DNA of 64,000 bases from Blastomyces gilchristii SLH14081. Lineage: Eukaryota > Ascomycota > Eurotiomycetes > Onygenales > Ajellomycetaceae. Every line of letters begins with the position of its first letter. Within the stretch, counting starts at the first letter, position 1. Position numbers and translations under genes: made by a program. Location of the stretch: assembly GCF_000003855.2 (NCBI RefSeq), contig NW_003101682.1, forward strand, positions 3,002,386 to 3,066,385, in the 5' to 3' direction. The notes below the pieces were generated by a model that was given only the letters and a program-made list of their open reading frames with translations, was not told where the DNA came from and made no database searches. Below are positions 34,226 to 45,940 of the stretch, piece after piece.

Positions 34226-37186
34226 TTAATCCTCAACAGCATCTGCGTCTTCATCCCTATCTTCGAAGTCTTTATCTTCCTCGAGCTTATCCTCCCCGCC
34301 TGCATCGTCCTGCTCCGGATCGTCTTGGACCTTATCATCTTCATCTTTGTTACTGTCTTCACATTTTCCAGAATAGCAGGATGCAGCGCCACAATGTCGT
34401 GACGAAGACCCACAGAATCCTTGTGTTGAGCAACTGCGCATAGCGTCAGCTATTGGCTGATCCTTCTCAAAAGCCCATGAAACGCACAAAGTTGAAAGCG
34501 ATGTTGAAGGCATAGGGGAAAAAAAGAAGGGGGGATCGATCTATGTCTTTACTTACCACTCTCCATAAGAGCTGCCCATACATGTCATATTGCCAGGGAA
34601 TTTGGGACCACAAGTTCCATCTGTGCTTACACCGTTCAGTGATCTATCACAGGCGCCTGAGTGGCAATTCCCATATCCTAAAAAAATTGGACTGTTAGCG
34701 CACTTATCCATCCTTTTGTATGTAATATATAAAAGTGATCGGGGGTGAGTGGAGAAACAAAAGTATCACTTACCACACCACTCAGGCCCTGTACCGCAAT
34801 ATCCCGATAAACTGCAACAATCACCAAATCTTGAGCCAAAACAAGTCCTATTTTCTGGGGAACGTGGGCCACAAGTTCCGTCAAAGCTTATCCCTGATTT
34901 ATCTTGCTCACAGGCACCAGCCAGACAATTTCCGACACCTAGTCATCATTAGAATACAAGAATGTAGGCATGTAAATGAATGGTTACCAGCTAATCACAT
35001 ACCACACCATTCATATCCAGTTCCACAATACCCGCTAGTGCTACAACAAGAACCATAACCGGATCCTGTGCATGAGACATTCAGAGAGCATTTCCCATCT
35101 ATGCTAATGCTCATAGTGGTATTTCCGGGACGTCCTGTTTCTGTTGGTTGGGAAGGTTTGGCGGAAGTTGGGTCACCAGTAGCAGAGTCATCCTGAGCAC
35201 TATCACTCGGAGGGGTGATGCTGGAAGTGATGCTGGAAGTCGTGCTGAAAGTCGTGCTGGAAGTCGTGCTGCTGGGCATAGAGTCGTCTGGCGCCGGAAT
35301 AGGGGTTGAAGGATCAGCGGGGTCAGTGATGCCGGGAGCAGAATCGTCAGGAGCTAGGTAATCGGGCGTAGTATCAATAGGAGAAGCGTCTTCTGGACCT
35401 GTATCACCCATATTGCAAGGCCCACAGCGATTATTCGAATGGCACTAAAGAATAACAACAAATTAACAAAAGATGGGTGTGAGACTATGGAATTGGGCCT
35501 TACGCATCTAAGCCAGGTAGGGTGTATTAGCCTTGTGAGCAATGTTTTTTCAAAAGGGTAAAGAAAACTCACGAGCCAAATTCCGACCCCTCACATACGG
35601 TCCCATATCCCACTCCACAATTGCCATCTGTAGAAATTGGTTCGTTTTCAATCGGAGCGATACAAATAACATGATCTGCCAACAGGTTGGAGCATGTCCT
35701 ATCCAGCTACATTCCGAACATTGGTCAGCAAATCTAGGGTATGAACAATAAATAATTGATCAAAGTCACTTTGGGTAACTATTGAACCCACCTCTGTATT
35801 GAAACGCTTGATGTCATAGATGGAAATCCCCCTGAAGACGATGAGTATAATGTTAATAATGGCCAAGTGTTAACCAAACTTACAAGTTCGACGCAATCGA
35901 TCCGCACTATAGAATTTCACACTTAGTAGACATTAATTTAACAGTGCTATGGTAGCAGAACTCACAGTATCGCCTGTAGCCACGTGGTAGTATTGGCCAC
36001 AGTCTCCAATGGCCCCTGGATGGACGGGAACAGCTGGGGTGGCTAGAGAGAACATCAGGTTGAATTCCGTGAGATGAAAGCTGCTGGGTTAGAAACTTAC
36101 CAGCCTCGTTATAGACTCCATGTGCTCTTTTTTCATTAGGCGTAGGTTCTTCATTTGTTCCGAAAACTGCAGGCGCTGCACCAGGCAAGTCTGAGCAGGC
36201 AGAGTTAATCTTATTGAACTGGTCAACCAGGTACTCTGCAAGTTTTGCGGAGGACAAAACAGGCGAAAGCAGTCGTTGCCTCCACATTAGTATAAAACAT
36301 TCACTGCAAAACTATAGATATAAAGTTAGTTACTGTAGGGGTCTAGTAGATAAAGAAAAGTTCGACTCTTACCAAATCCTTGCTATACATATTGGTCACA
36401 GACATCCTATCTGGATCAGCGGTGGCGTCCGCGATCATAAGGACTTGGTCGTCGCACTGAGGCGGAGGATCATCGCCATAGCATAGGTCGGAACCCCATC
36501 TTAATATCGTCAGGGTTGCATATCAAGGAAAAAGGATTCGAATGCGGAGCTTACTTAGAATTTCCAACGCTTTCCCAGCCTTGAGATTCCAGGTAACACC
36601 AATTATTAAAGCTATTCGGCGTTAGAACTGGCTACCTAACCTGGAAACACAAAGATTCATACCTATCCTGCAAGCAAGCCATATCGAAGCCAGCAATGTA
36701 CCTCAATGGGATTGTATATGGTTCAATGAAACGACCGTCAGTATTTATTTGATGACCAGCACATTGAGTCTCCACGTCGGAGAGCCATGTTGACAGCGCG
36801 CTCGAGCATTCCGCGGTACATAACGAAGTTACGTTATCCTTAAACCAGACTATCAAAGATTTGTCTATCAGTAACACAGTATTGACCAGGGACAAAAGAA
36901 GAAACATATTGGAAGGGCAAAATACAATCATCATCGGCACCACTGGCAGCCCGAGCGACATTAACAGCGTCACAATCGACGGTTTGGTTCCTTTACAAGT
37001 ATTAACAACATATTTCAATCAGTAGGGGGCGTAGTTGATTGAAACATACAGAGCTGATAAACATTGGTCTGGTATCCCGAGCGTTGTAGTCACCGAGGCT
37101 TCTTCATATTTGGCGTAGAAGTTGAATTCAGCCGTTGCCTGCTGCGCTGATACCAGGCCAAAAAACAGCAATACAAATGACTGCAT
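34226..37186 (-). CDS. Secreted chitin-binding protein: one LysM and four CBM18 (hevein-type) domains, 15 exons
   Basis: Fungal LysM/CBM18 proteins bind chitin in their own wall or shield fragments from host recognition; the role here is inferred. Exons: 37186-37050, 36990-36926, 36849-36663, 36611-36555, 36499-36373, 36311-36101, 36042-35966, 35906-35884, 35831-35792, 35706-35573, 35507-35504, 35444-35003, 34938-34774, 34677-34557, 34433-34226. Total 665 residues in frame. A signal peptide (MQSFVLLFFGLVSAQQA) is followed by a Cys-rich N-terminal region (DNVTSLCTAECSSALSTWL). The LysM spans about 276-324 (CGQYYHVATGDTCGSIASNL, then ISIYDIKRFNTE). CBM18 modules start near 338, 465, 516 and 575, with cores FGSCCHSNNRCG, YGSCCSTSGYCG, FGDCCSLSGYCG and YGECCSTQGFCG. 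A Ser/Thr/Pro/Asp linker separates the first and second. The C-terminus is strongly acidic. Exon 11 is only four bases (ATGC) and supplies the double cysteine of the first module. Introns lie at repeated positions in modules 2 to 4, implying module duplication. Confidence 0.88.
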
Positions 37187-38193
37187 GTTTGTAGCAAAGA
37201 GGTTCCAACGGAGGAGTTAGCTGCAAGAGAAGTTGATATGGATGCTTCAAGTAGTCTTGAAAGAGTATAAATTGGAATGTAGCAGTTCGGTCCGTTGACC
37301 CTTCAAGAGTTGCTATACTATGTTCCAGTAGAATATGCACCACTCCGTAGGATATAATGAAGCTGGAAAAGAAGAAGAAAACAACAGATAGAAACAGAAG
37401 CTGGAGAAATAAACAAACGAGAGGATTTGCCGCATTCTGTATATATGGCATGAGCAGCCCATAAACATGGCCTAGAGGGAAGCGGCAATCGAGAGTGTTA
37501 CAACTCCTAAGAAATGCGCTCGAAGAAGTCTTGATCAAGAAGGGCAATGGAGTACGTCCACCATTGCGTATGGCATTGTTTTTCTCCTGATATCAAACAT
37601 AATTGCTCGAATCTGTTCTGATATAATAAGTTTTTGAGCGCGCAATGGGCGGCATGAGAGACTTAATCAGCTGTAACATATTTATGCCGCAAATTTTTTT
37701 TCAAGCATTTAGCTATGTAAAGCTATCTGGAAAAAGAAAAAAGAAAAATCCCAACAATTGGAGGTGAAAACTAGAAATGGACGGAATCCGTCCATTAAAA
37801 TAATGATGAATATTTGTGAGTTGATGGTTCGCTTTCTGCATGCATCACGCAAAAATATATTTCCGCTTATTTAATCTTTCAACCAACAAACAAGCACTTG
37901 GATATTGCAAATGAAATTTCCATCGCTACTATATTAAATAAATAATGGGCAGAAAATGGAATGCGTTATCTTCCCTTCCTTTCATCTTACTACCTACTTA
38001 TGCAAAGGGATATATATCTTCTAGGTCAACAACATGCAACTGGTCTCTCATCACCCGTTCCGGTCCTCTCTCTCCATCATTCATTCAATACAGGATGCAT
38101 CTCCATACACATTCCACCTGTATATCAGAGCATAGCAATAGGCTGCTCGGAGCTTTTTTGGAGCGAGAATTCGATTCCCCTAACCCCTCAAGT
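37187..38193. other. Intergenic region upstream of the LysM gene
   Basis: It contains the LysM promoter and the 3' flank of the phosphatase-like pseudogene. The part from about 37,560 to 37,960 is AT-rich. No supported coding exon is seen; the ORF readable upstream in 37,187-37,547 is frame-shadow of the leader. Confidence 0.5.
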
Positions 38194-39017
38194 TCACACG
38201 AACGTATCAATATCCGTACTTGAAAACCCCAACTTGCTCCGAAGACCCCTCCGCCCCAATTCTCAAATTCTTTCTCCATGAATCCTAGGAATTGCACCAT
38301 CGCTTTGTACGATATTCCCCCAGCAGCTAGAATGCTCCTAGTTGTCACCTCATCGCGATCTTTCTTGCCAATAAGCTCATTGTATAGAGATTCTCGAATA
38401 GGCTCGAACCCAACTCGAGCAAGTACATGTACATAATCGTGCACGATCGTATCTGGCGAATATCCGGCAGTACGAAGGATAAGCGCAGATAAGACGCCCA
38501 GTCCTATCTTTTCCAGCTGTACAATTGGAGAACAAGTATGGTTAGGAAGGGGAGAAGGCCAAGGTTCATAAAACAGGTTTCTCCAAGAAAACCGATGTTC
38601 ATCGCGAGGGAGAAAGAAGCGTCTTACCTGTAATGTACAATGGAAAAAGAACGGCTGATCAGGGAAGTCCTGTATATGTTCAAACACGGCGCGATAGATG
38701 GGCACATGAGTGACCAAGATATTTTGATACATCTTCAAGATCAAAGATCTTCTTCACTCCGAGACCAGTTGTAAGTTTGGTCTTGCCTTCCTCCTCAAGG
38801 AAAGCGAGCAACCGGAGCGGAAAATGTAATTCTTTTTCAGAGGCGTGAGCGTGGCACGGGGATGGCTGAGATCCCTGAAGTTAAAAAGACCGGGGACAGA
38901 AATGAATGGTTGATTGGAGATGACATGAGAAACAACATCGGCCGATAAAGCGGTTAGGACGTCAGTTTCAACGACATCACGGAGGGCATAGGTCGGTATC
39001 TGCTCGTTTGAACCCAT
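38194..39017 (-). pseudogene. Broken Y_phosphatase3-type (PF13350) tyrosine phosphatase
   Basis: Similarity to the fungal tyrosine/serine phosphatase family is clear but scattered over several frames. It starts MGSNEQIPTYALRDVVETDV with PFISVPGLFNFRDL and YIFRSGC. The frame is then lost by about one base, and family sequence resumes as FLEEEGKTKLTTGLGVKKIFDL in another frame. About 90 residues expected before MYQNILVTHVPIYRAVFEHI are missing. The catalytic loop reads HCTLQ-LEKIG across a good intron (donor next to 38,634, acceptor at 38,517), which replaces the Cys-x5-Arg arginine by Lys. Yet AGKDRTG is fully present one frame away. SALILRTAGYSPDTIVHDYV follows, and the family-type ending LRSKLGFSSTDIDTF lies in yet another frame. 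At least four lesions make an active enzyme very unlikely. Sequencing error would not explain the 90-residue loss. Confidence 0.8.
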
Positions 39018-40426
39018 ATTGAAATTCTCTTTATAGGTATCTTTTTCTTCGTTTTCACCACTAAGCTCCTTCTTTAGGCCCCTTAAAATTGCCAAAGGAC
39101 GAGGATATCGTGGAGTTTAGTAACCACTTTCTTAGTCTTCCGCCCTATTGAACGAGGCTCTTTGAATAGAAAACTGAACAAGCAAACCACCTCGTCGTGG
39201 AGTGTGTGGCATAGATAGTATTAAAGGCAATCACGACAGACCGGGTTGTCTTCTTGGTCGCAGCAAAGCATTAGTGGAAGTAAATATACAGTGTTCATTC
39301 AATTCGATTTTAAAACAGTGTCCCGATGCAAGAGCGAGTCAATGTTGATTTGGGATGATCTCAAAATACCATTATGCTTGCTTGCACCCAAACCCCTCAA
39401 AACCTCTCAGTGTCTGCATGCTCACAGCCAATACGGATGAACTAATGCTCTGATCTATCACATCTCCATTTCACGCTTCGGCCGTAAATAGCCCCAAGCA
39501 TACCAGGGCTTCATTAACTCTTCGACGTGGTGTTCAACGCGCCCTGGCAGAGCATAACTTCGCTCACGCATTTGGCGGACGACAGGTTGAAGGAAAGGAT
39601 TAAAAAGAAACAGGTAGTCTTATTTGCTTGCTCATCTGATATATCGTACGTAGCCGAAGTTAGGTGTTTGTGTTTGTTAGCAGAATATCTAGTCAAAGAT
39701 TCAACCTGCGTGGTGACACTGAGAAAATTAACTCCTTCTTTCTCATCACATTTCTCAAGTATTTCGTGGACATATCATAAACAACCAAAATAATAAAAAG
39801 AAAAAGAAAAAGAAAAAGAGGAGGATGGCTTTGGTGCATGCTAAGGACAAACCATGTACATAGAAAAACATCAATGAGGGGATGCAACAAAAGACAGTAA
39901 GAGAGGCTATTCTCGCAGATTTGACAGGGTAACTGACAAAAGAAAATCAAAGTAATAACAAGGAGAACAAAATCAATATATATAACTTGTTCCTGAGAAG
40001 TGAAAATAGGTTTAATCAGTCAACTCCTGAGCTGTTCAAGAGGAGACGGGTTCATCATCATCGCCCGACATACCAAGTATACATGATTGGTGTAGGCTAT
40101 ATTAATGTTTGTAAAATAAAAGCTTGAAGTAAAACAGAAAGGTGAATCAGTAGTGGAACAGAAAAGGAGCATAGAAATTTAACTCCAAACCGAGTTTGAA
40201 TGAACCGCCAGACCTGCTTGCAAGAACCAACCCTACAAATTGAGAGAAGGGTAAAATAAGAAAGAGAATAGGAAAGAAATGGGCTCAAAAAAAGTAACGA
40301 AGACGGCCGTGCTACACACGCCACGGTCGGATTTAAGAATACCGCCTATCCTAACAATTCAGTGTCCAGCTGCAGGGAATAAATAGGACGGAGACGGGGA
40401 GAAAGAAGTAATCGGTGGCGAGGTTG
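39018..40426. other. Intergenic region, no supported gene
   Basis: It lies between the pseudogene start and the 3' end of the FHA gene. A (GAAAAA)-type purine tract sits near 39,796-39,822. Short ORFs such as 39527-39793 start at non-ATG codons or lack motifs. It probably holds the 3' UTR of the FHA gene. Confidence 0.5.
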
Positions 40427-42756
40427 TCATTTATCCCCTCTCTGCCAGCCGTTTAAATATGCCATAATTCCCACACCTAGAAGGACCACACCAAGCATTG
40501 AGGCGTACGGAGCAGTGTGATCCAGCATGTTTCTGTGACGTTGCTTCACATAAGCTCCATATACCTCTTTACTTGCTTGATCGAGTGGGCGGGACTTTGA
40601 GCTAGCGTCGTGTGGCAAATTGGTTTGACCAAGCCTCTCATTAAAAATATTGACCAGGGTATCAGCTTCAGTTTCACTATTATCCAACTCGATTTTGATG
40701 GCTTCCGGTGACGAATTTGGGGGAACTTCGGTGCGCGTACTTCGGATCTGTTCGATCATTTCAGCGAGTGTTTTACGGGTCTCGGAAGCCTCGTTTTCGG
40801 CTTTCTCGGCAGACTGTTTATATTTGGCCACTTCTTTCTTCATTTCGTCCATCTCAGCGATCATGCAATCGATGCGCTGCTGGAGCTGTTCAGAAATTGC
40901 ATCAGGTGGTATTTTGCTGGGCTCGGGTAGCGGGGAATCAACAGCGGGCTTCGATTCTTCCGGTTTTGAAGGTTCGAGAACAGTTACCTCTTCAACCCCA
41001 GTGGTGTCGTTTTCTGATGTGGCAGGCGGTTGACAGACTGCCTCTAATTCCGAATTTTCTCCCCGGTCAGCAGCACCTCCCTCCAGGCTTCGTGCTCGTT
41101 CTTCAGCATGTTCTCTAGCTGCCCGCTCCGCCAGAAGTAGATTTTCTAGTTCCTTGACTCGAGCACCCTGCAAATCAAGGTCTTTCTTAGCTGTGGCGAG
41201 CGCTTCTATTAGCGACAGAATCTGACTTGATTCTCGATTTACTGGCGGGTGAATGGGAGCTTTGGGTTTCTCCGTGCCAGATCGTTTCAAATTCGGTTGT
41301 GGCATGGAATCAGTTATACTACGATGTGGAGCGTCAGGCTTCTCAGGTAAAGGTTGTTGTGGTGGTGGTGCTGGTGGGTCTGAAAATCTGGATATCTGGT
41401 CCACTTTTGACATCTTGGGGCGCCCGTTTACCAAGCGCCCACCACCGTGGCTCTCAACGGGGGACAGTTTCGCCCGCTCCTTTTCTAAGATCTCATGGGA
41501 GACCAAATGACTAAGAAAGTTGTTGGTTTGGTTGAGATCGTGAGCTTGTTGTTTTGCTTGTTTCATTTCAGACTGAAGAACAGGGGGATTAGCATTGTCT
41601 AAATTCCGCGGATAACAAAGGGAATACATACCGATAGCCTTTTTACCACCTGCTCGATCGAGATAGGGGAGAGCCAGTAGTTCATTTGTCTCTGTTGGTG
41701 CAACATGCCCATATGATTCCCAGCCGCGCTGTGGTTGCTACGATTGGATGCGGCGCTCCCAGGTCTACCGCGCATGTGTGAGAGAGGTTGGCTGAGGTGC
41801 GAGGGTAGAAGTCCACCGCCAGCAGTTGGGTCAATGTCGCCAAAGTTCAAATCCAAGATATTCATGTTCGGGCCATAAATTCCAGCATGCTCCACTTTGG
41901 CCGAAACTTTATGATGGACAATTGATTTCTGGTCTTCACTCACGATATCAATCCCAAGCTCAAGCGTGTCATGTTCTCGAAGTTCATGTGGCTCAGAATC
42001 ACGGTTCTCTGGGGATAAACGTTGCCCATTGACGAACGTTCCATTGGATGATTTCACATCTCTTATCCAAATTTTCCCTGCCCGGTCGGCCCAGATTTCC
42101 GCATGCTGTCGAGAGAGTACTTTTGAATCAAAATAACCATTTACTGGCGTAGGAACTGTTTTGGCGTTGGTTTGTCTCCCAACGCGAAGCACTTCAGGGA
42201 AATACGGAACAGTTATCTGTTTTCTTTCAAACGTCCCATTTACTGGCAATAAAGTCAAGATTGCCGGGGGGTCGCTAGGTAGGGATCCATTTGTGAGCCG
42301 GGTGCCATTTTGTTGCTGGTTTTGGAGGGCATGCTGAGACGGCACAACGGGGGTGGGTTGATGAAGAGCAGACATGGCGGAGGATGCGGTGGTTCCAGAG
42401 GAGGGTACGGAAACAGGCAGAGATCTCGCATTCGTCACCCCGGACACTGGTTCAGCCTTGGAGTTGGACCAACTATATTTGTATGACTTTTTCTTAGACG
42501 TCGCAGTTCCCGACTCGTTGGATGTGTAGCTAGCATTACTGTGTGGCGAATTCACGGTTATTGTAGATGATGTAGACGAGTTTGAATTCAAAGATGAGGA
42601 CGAGTTTGTTCGTTGCACACTTTTTCGCGGTATGAACATTCGTAGTCCCTCGTCTGAGCTCGAAGGGGTAAGCGCTCCTTGACCACCGTCAACAGCAGGA
42701 TGCCATCCCAGACGAGGCCCAGATTGCACACTTGGTGGTGATGCCACAGCTGTCAT
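40427..42756 (-). CDS. FHA-domain, coiled-coil, tail-anchored protein (SLMAP/HAM-4/Far10-Vps64 type)
   Basis: SLMAP-type proteins (HAM-4 in Neurospora, PRO45 in Sordaria, Far9/Far10 in yeast) anchor the STRIPAK phosphatase-kinase complex to nuclear envelope and ER membranes; hyphal fusion and development depend on it. Exons are 42756-41632 and 41572-40427: 756 residues. The Ser/Thr-rich N-terminus is followed by an FHA domain at about 165-275, with VLRVGRQTN, SRQHAEIW and SSNGTFVNGQ, the phosphothreonine-binding signature. Exon 2 encodes a Pro-rich segment, coiled coils (IEALATAKKDLDLQGARVKE and a second near residue 630), and a single C-terminal transmembrane anchor, YASMLGVVLLGVGIMAYLNG, five residues from the end. 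The splice uses the CAG acceptor next to 41572 (59-base intron). A nearer TAG would give a 33-base intron and break the frame. The start is the first ATG in this frame. Confidence 0.88.
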
Positions 42757-43667
42757 GGAAACGGCAGTGGCTCCGGACGCACAGTTGTCGCTCGAATACG
42801 TCAATCGTAACTGACTAGGTGGGCTACTCCTGCTCAGAAGAATCTGTCACGACTACGCGAGACACACAGGCAACTCGGAAACAGGTGGAGAGTTCCAACC
42901 AGCATAGGGAACCCTTCGACAATGCGCGGATATAGGATATAAAAAGGGGGGCGTTTGGCCGAGGGTCGTAAAACTTGGAAGGAGAAAGGGGTTAGCTTTA
43001 GTCGTCGTAGGCCCGTACAAAGAAAGTAATTCAGAATGCTCTGAACTTAAAGGGGCAAATAGAATATCAAGTGGTGTTGGGAAGCAATTGTTTGGTCCTG
43101 AAAGATCGAATATGTCAAATACTCACCGGCCTAGAAAATTGCAATAGGGCCTAGGTCACGAACGGTCTGGGCAGACGGTTGGGTCTCGCGTGGTTTCTCC
43201 CAAGATGGGTCCGGCGGCAACACAGCATCCACAACAGCAGCAACCAAGGAGAGAGTAAGACGGGGTAAGGAGATGAATAACACTATTGTAACCAAAGAAA
43301 CACGCAAGAAAAGATCTCAGCACCGGGTCCGAGGGGGCTGGAACGCAATGGTGGCCAGTGAAGAGGGTTGAGAGGAAGAATCATCCCAGGAAAGGGTCAA
43401 AGTGTACGATATGTCACGTGAGGTCTAGGCTGGCGGGAATCCATAAGCGAAACAAGCCCAAAAGGGATTAGCTTCTTCTAAAGGAAATGCGCTGCTTAGT
43501 CATCTTCCCTCCATGCCGTCAAAGAGCTCTCAAGGACCGCAAACCGAAACGAACCTGAAGCTTCTGCTCATATCTCCGCCTCCCTCGCGCGCAATTATAA
43601 TCCTGGCCCTCTGCGGACATTTCACTCTTTGTTATAAAAGAAGGCCGTATTCTGCCGTCTAACAACA
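42757..43667. other. Divergent promoter region, FHA gene / Mgr2 gene
   Basis: About 0.9 kb separates two divergently transcribed genes. A CACGTGA sequence at about 43,415 could be a bHLH/E-box site. A pyrimidine stretch precedes the Mgr2 start. No coding exon seen. Confidence 0.45.
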
Positions 43668-44335
43668 ATGCCGCCAGTGGTGCCTGCAAGTGGTGGGGGC
43701 ATGCAGGGTCCCTCAGCCTTTGACAAGTGTCAGTCTCCCACTGCTGCTTCCAAAATAACCATTGAGATCTAGAGCTTGGCTGACTGACTTGTCACAATAG
43801 GGAAAATGGGGGCAATGATGGGTGGATGTACGTTCCTACTCTGTTCTACGGCTTCTCCGCAATTTTGCTGGTTTGTTGGTCTGCGAAGGTTTCTATACTA
43901 ACATTTGAAAACCTGCAGCGGTCGGACTGATCATGGGCTTCATCATGGGTGAGAATCACGGATCGACTAATTACCGCAAATTCCAAAGGGGTCGGGATTG
44001 GCTGACATATCTACAGGAACTGTTGCGATCTTTCAGTACGGTGCTGGACCAAACGGCGTGATGCGCACTTTGGGCAAATATATGGTTGGTTCCGGCGCAA
44101 CTTTCGGGTATATATTCTATTCCCTTTCTTTCCCAACCCCCTGAAATTTTCACTTCACTTCAACGAGCCATTTTTCTGATTGAGACATGTCTTTACGAAA
44201 ACCAGATTCTTTATGTCAATTGGAAGCGTTATCCGAACAGAAGGACATCCCAACTCCTACCAAGCGTGGGCGAGAGCTCGAGGGGCCCCCATGATGATTC
44301 CCCGTCAATACCACCCCCGGCCACGACACGACTAA
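43668..44335 (+). CDS. MGR2: Mgr2/Romo1, TIM23 translocase subunit, inner mitochondrial membrane
   Basis: Mgr2 (human Romo1) is the small two-helix subunit of the TIM23 presequence translocase that controls lateral release of proteins into the inner membrane. Exons are 43668-43728, 43801-43827, 43919-43948, 44017-44107 and 44206-44335: 112 residues. The spliced protein reads MPPVVPASGGG, then KMGAMMGG, SVGLIMGFIMGTVAIFQYG, GPNGVMRTLGKYMVGSGATF and GFFMSIGSVIRTE. These are the two glycine-rich membrane helices and basic loop of the family. Exons 2 and 3 are only 27 and 30 bases, so automatic predictors often miss it. The first intron has a slightly weak donor (GTCAGT). The C-terminal tail after RTE (about 35 residues, basic) is typical of filamentous fungi. 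Confidence 0.92.
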
Positions 44336-44949
44336 ATGTGAACATGCATATGTACAATAGGATAAGGAAGGCATATTCGGCGGCGGCTGGGCATTATTAT
44401 ACCACAAGTTATATTTTTATTTTATTTTATTTAATGGGAGCAGGAACCACATCCATGTATCTAACTTCGACGATTCTTCCCCCGGCGTGGGACAGAAAAA
44501 GAAAACATTTCACCTCAGAGCTGCTAGGATTTTTGTGGCCATGGCGTTCGCTGGGTGGGAATGCTCAACTTGGAAAATTGAAAACGACCTTGCATAGAAG
44601 GGTAGTCAAGATGGGTCATCTTACATCACAATTCGATCCAACCCTTCTTCAGTTTCGGGCTTCCGTTCTCAATGTTGATTCACCCAACAACTTAGAAAGC
44701 TGCCATAATAGTCTATTGTGTAATAACTATAGGCTCAGACCCCTGGGTGCAGTCCTCTATAAGTTATTTCACTCTCTTTACCTCGATCTCCCCTTACACC
44801 CGTCATACTATTGACTCCTCCCGCTGCTCCCATGTCAGGTCCGGAGAAGTTGGACACGGACAAACATTAAAACCGCAGAATGCAGTATTGTTCAAGTTCG
44901 AGTCTCCTAAATCGTCAAAGAACGGGCGGAATGTATGATGTACCCAAAG

Positions 44950-45940
44950 CATATTCATAATATATATATACATATGAGAGGTGCTTGTATATATATATCA
45001 AGAGAATAGAGCACATGTCCCCTAATTGACATGCATAACCTGCACAGGGCTCAGAGGAACAAGTTACTCCAGCCTTGAAATGATTAAAGTCATCACTGCA
45101 CTGTCATGCATCTGCCACAGAATGTGGAGAAGATTTCAACCCGAGTTTCACTGTACTATGCATTAGATTTTTCCAGACAGTTAGATCAAGAGATTTTCAG
45201 AGACTATCAAGCCAATTTAAAATTACAGGTTATTTGTATAGGACATGGAAATTTATGCCAGATAGATTCATTTCTCATAGTTGAGAGGTCAAAATAAAGA
45301 TGATTGTCATCTGAGTGGAAATATTTCGCAGAAGTCTCTTTTTTGTCTCATAGCTGAGATTTGAACATGTTCTTTTGTATTCACTGTGTATCTTCAATTC
45401 TCAGAAGAGAATATAACATCTGTGTCAAGATTCAGAAATCTTGAAAGTTGTTTATAACTGTGAGAGTTATTGAACATCATGCTTCTGTAAATACAAAAGC
45501 AAATTTCTTTCAGATAGATAGAACTCCATACCAGGGGTAAAAAGTCAAGAAAATTCCAGAAGACAAAGAAATTTGACAGAGAATATGTATGACAGCAATG
45601 ATGCAATTCAGCAAAATCTCAAGAAGATCACAAAAGCTTCATTGAATATATAAAGAAGAAAATCAAAATCAAAAGTGAAATCATCATCTGAAGTACAGAG
45701 TACGGAGTATATAAACACATCATTAGCTTTGAGTATATGAGTGTACATCATTCATGCATATCTCATGAACATTTTTATTATCCAACTCAATACAGCATTG
45801 ACAGAATTGTTTCATGTTTCAGATCACACACACACATTGCAGATGGACAGCATCCTGCTCATGAAAGCAAGGCACAATAACAACAGCTCTATGATGCAGC
45901 AACCCATGGAGTCATTGTGTTTTCACTGATCAGTGGTGGG
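44950..45940. repeat. CpG-poor AT-rich island, likely decayed repeat
   Basis: Nearly 1 kb with only a handful of CG dinucleotides, rich in TCA and TGA, with no ORF or recognisable element ends. It resembles the islands at 30,475 and 55,560 in composition. Confidence 0.5.
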
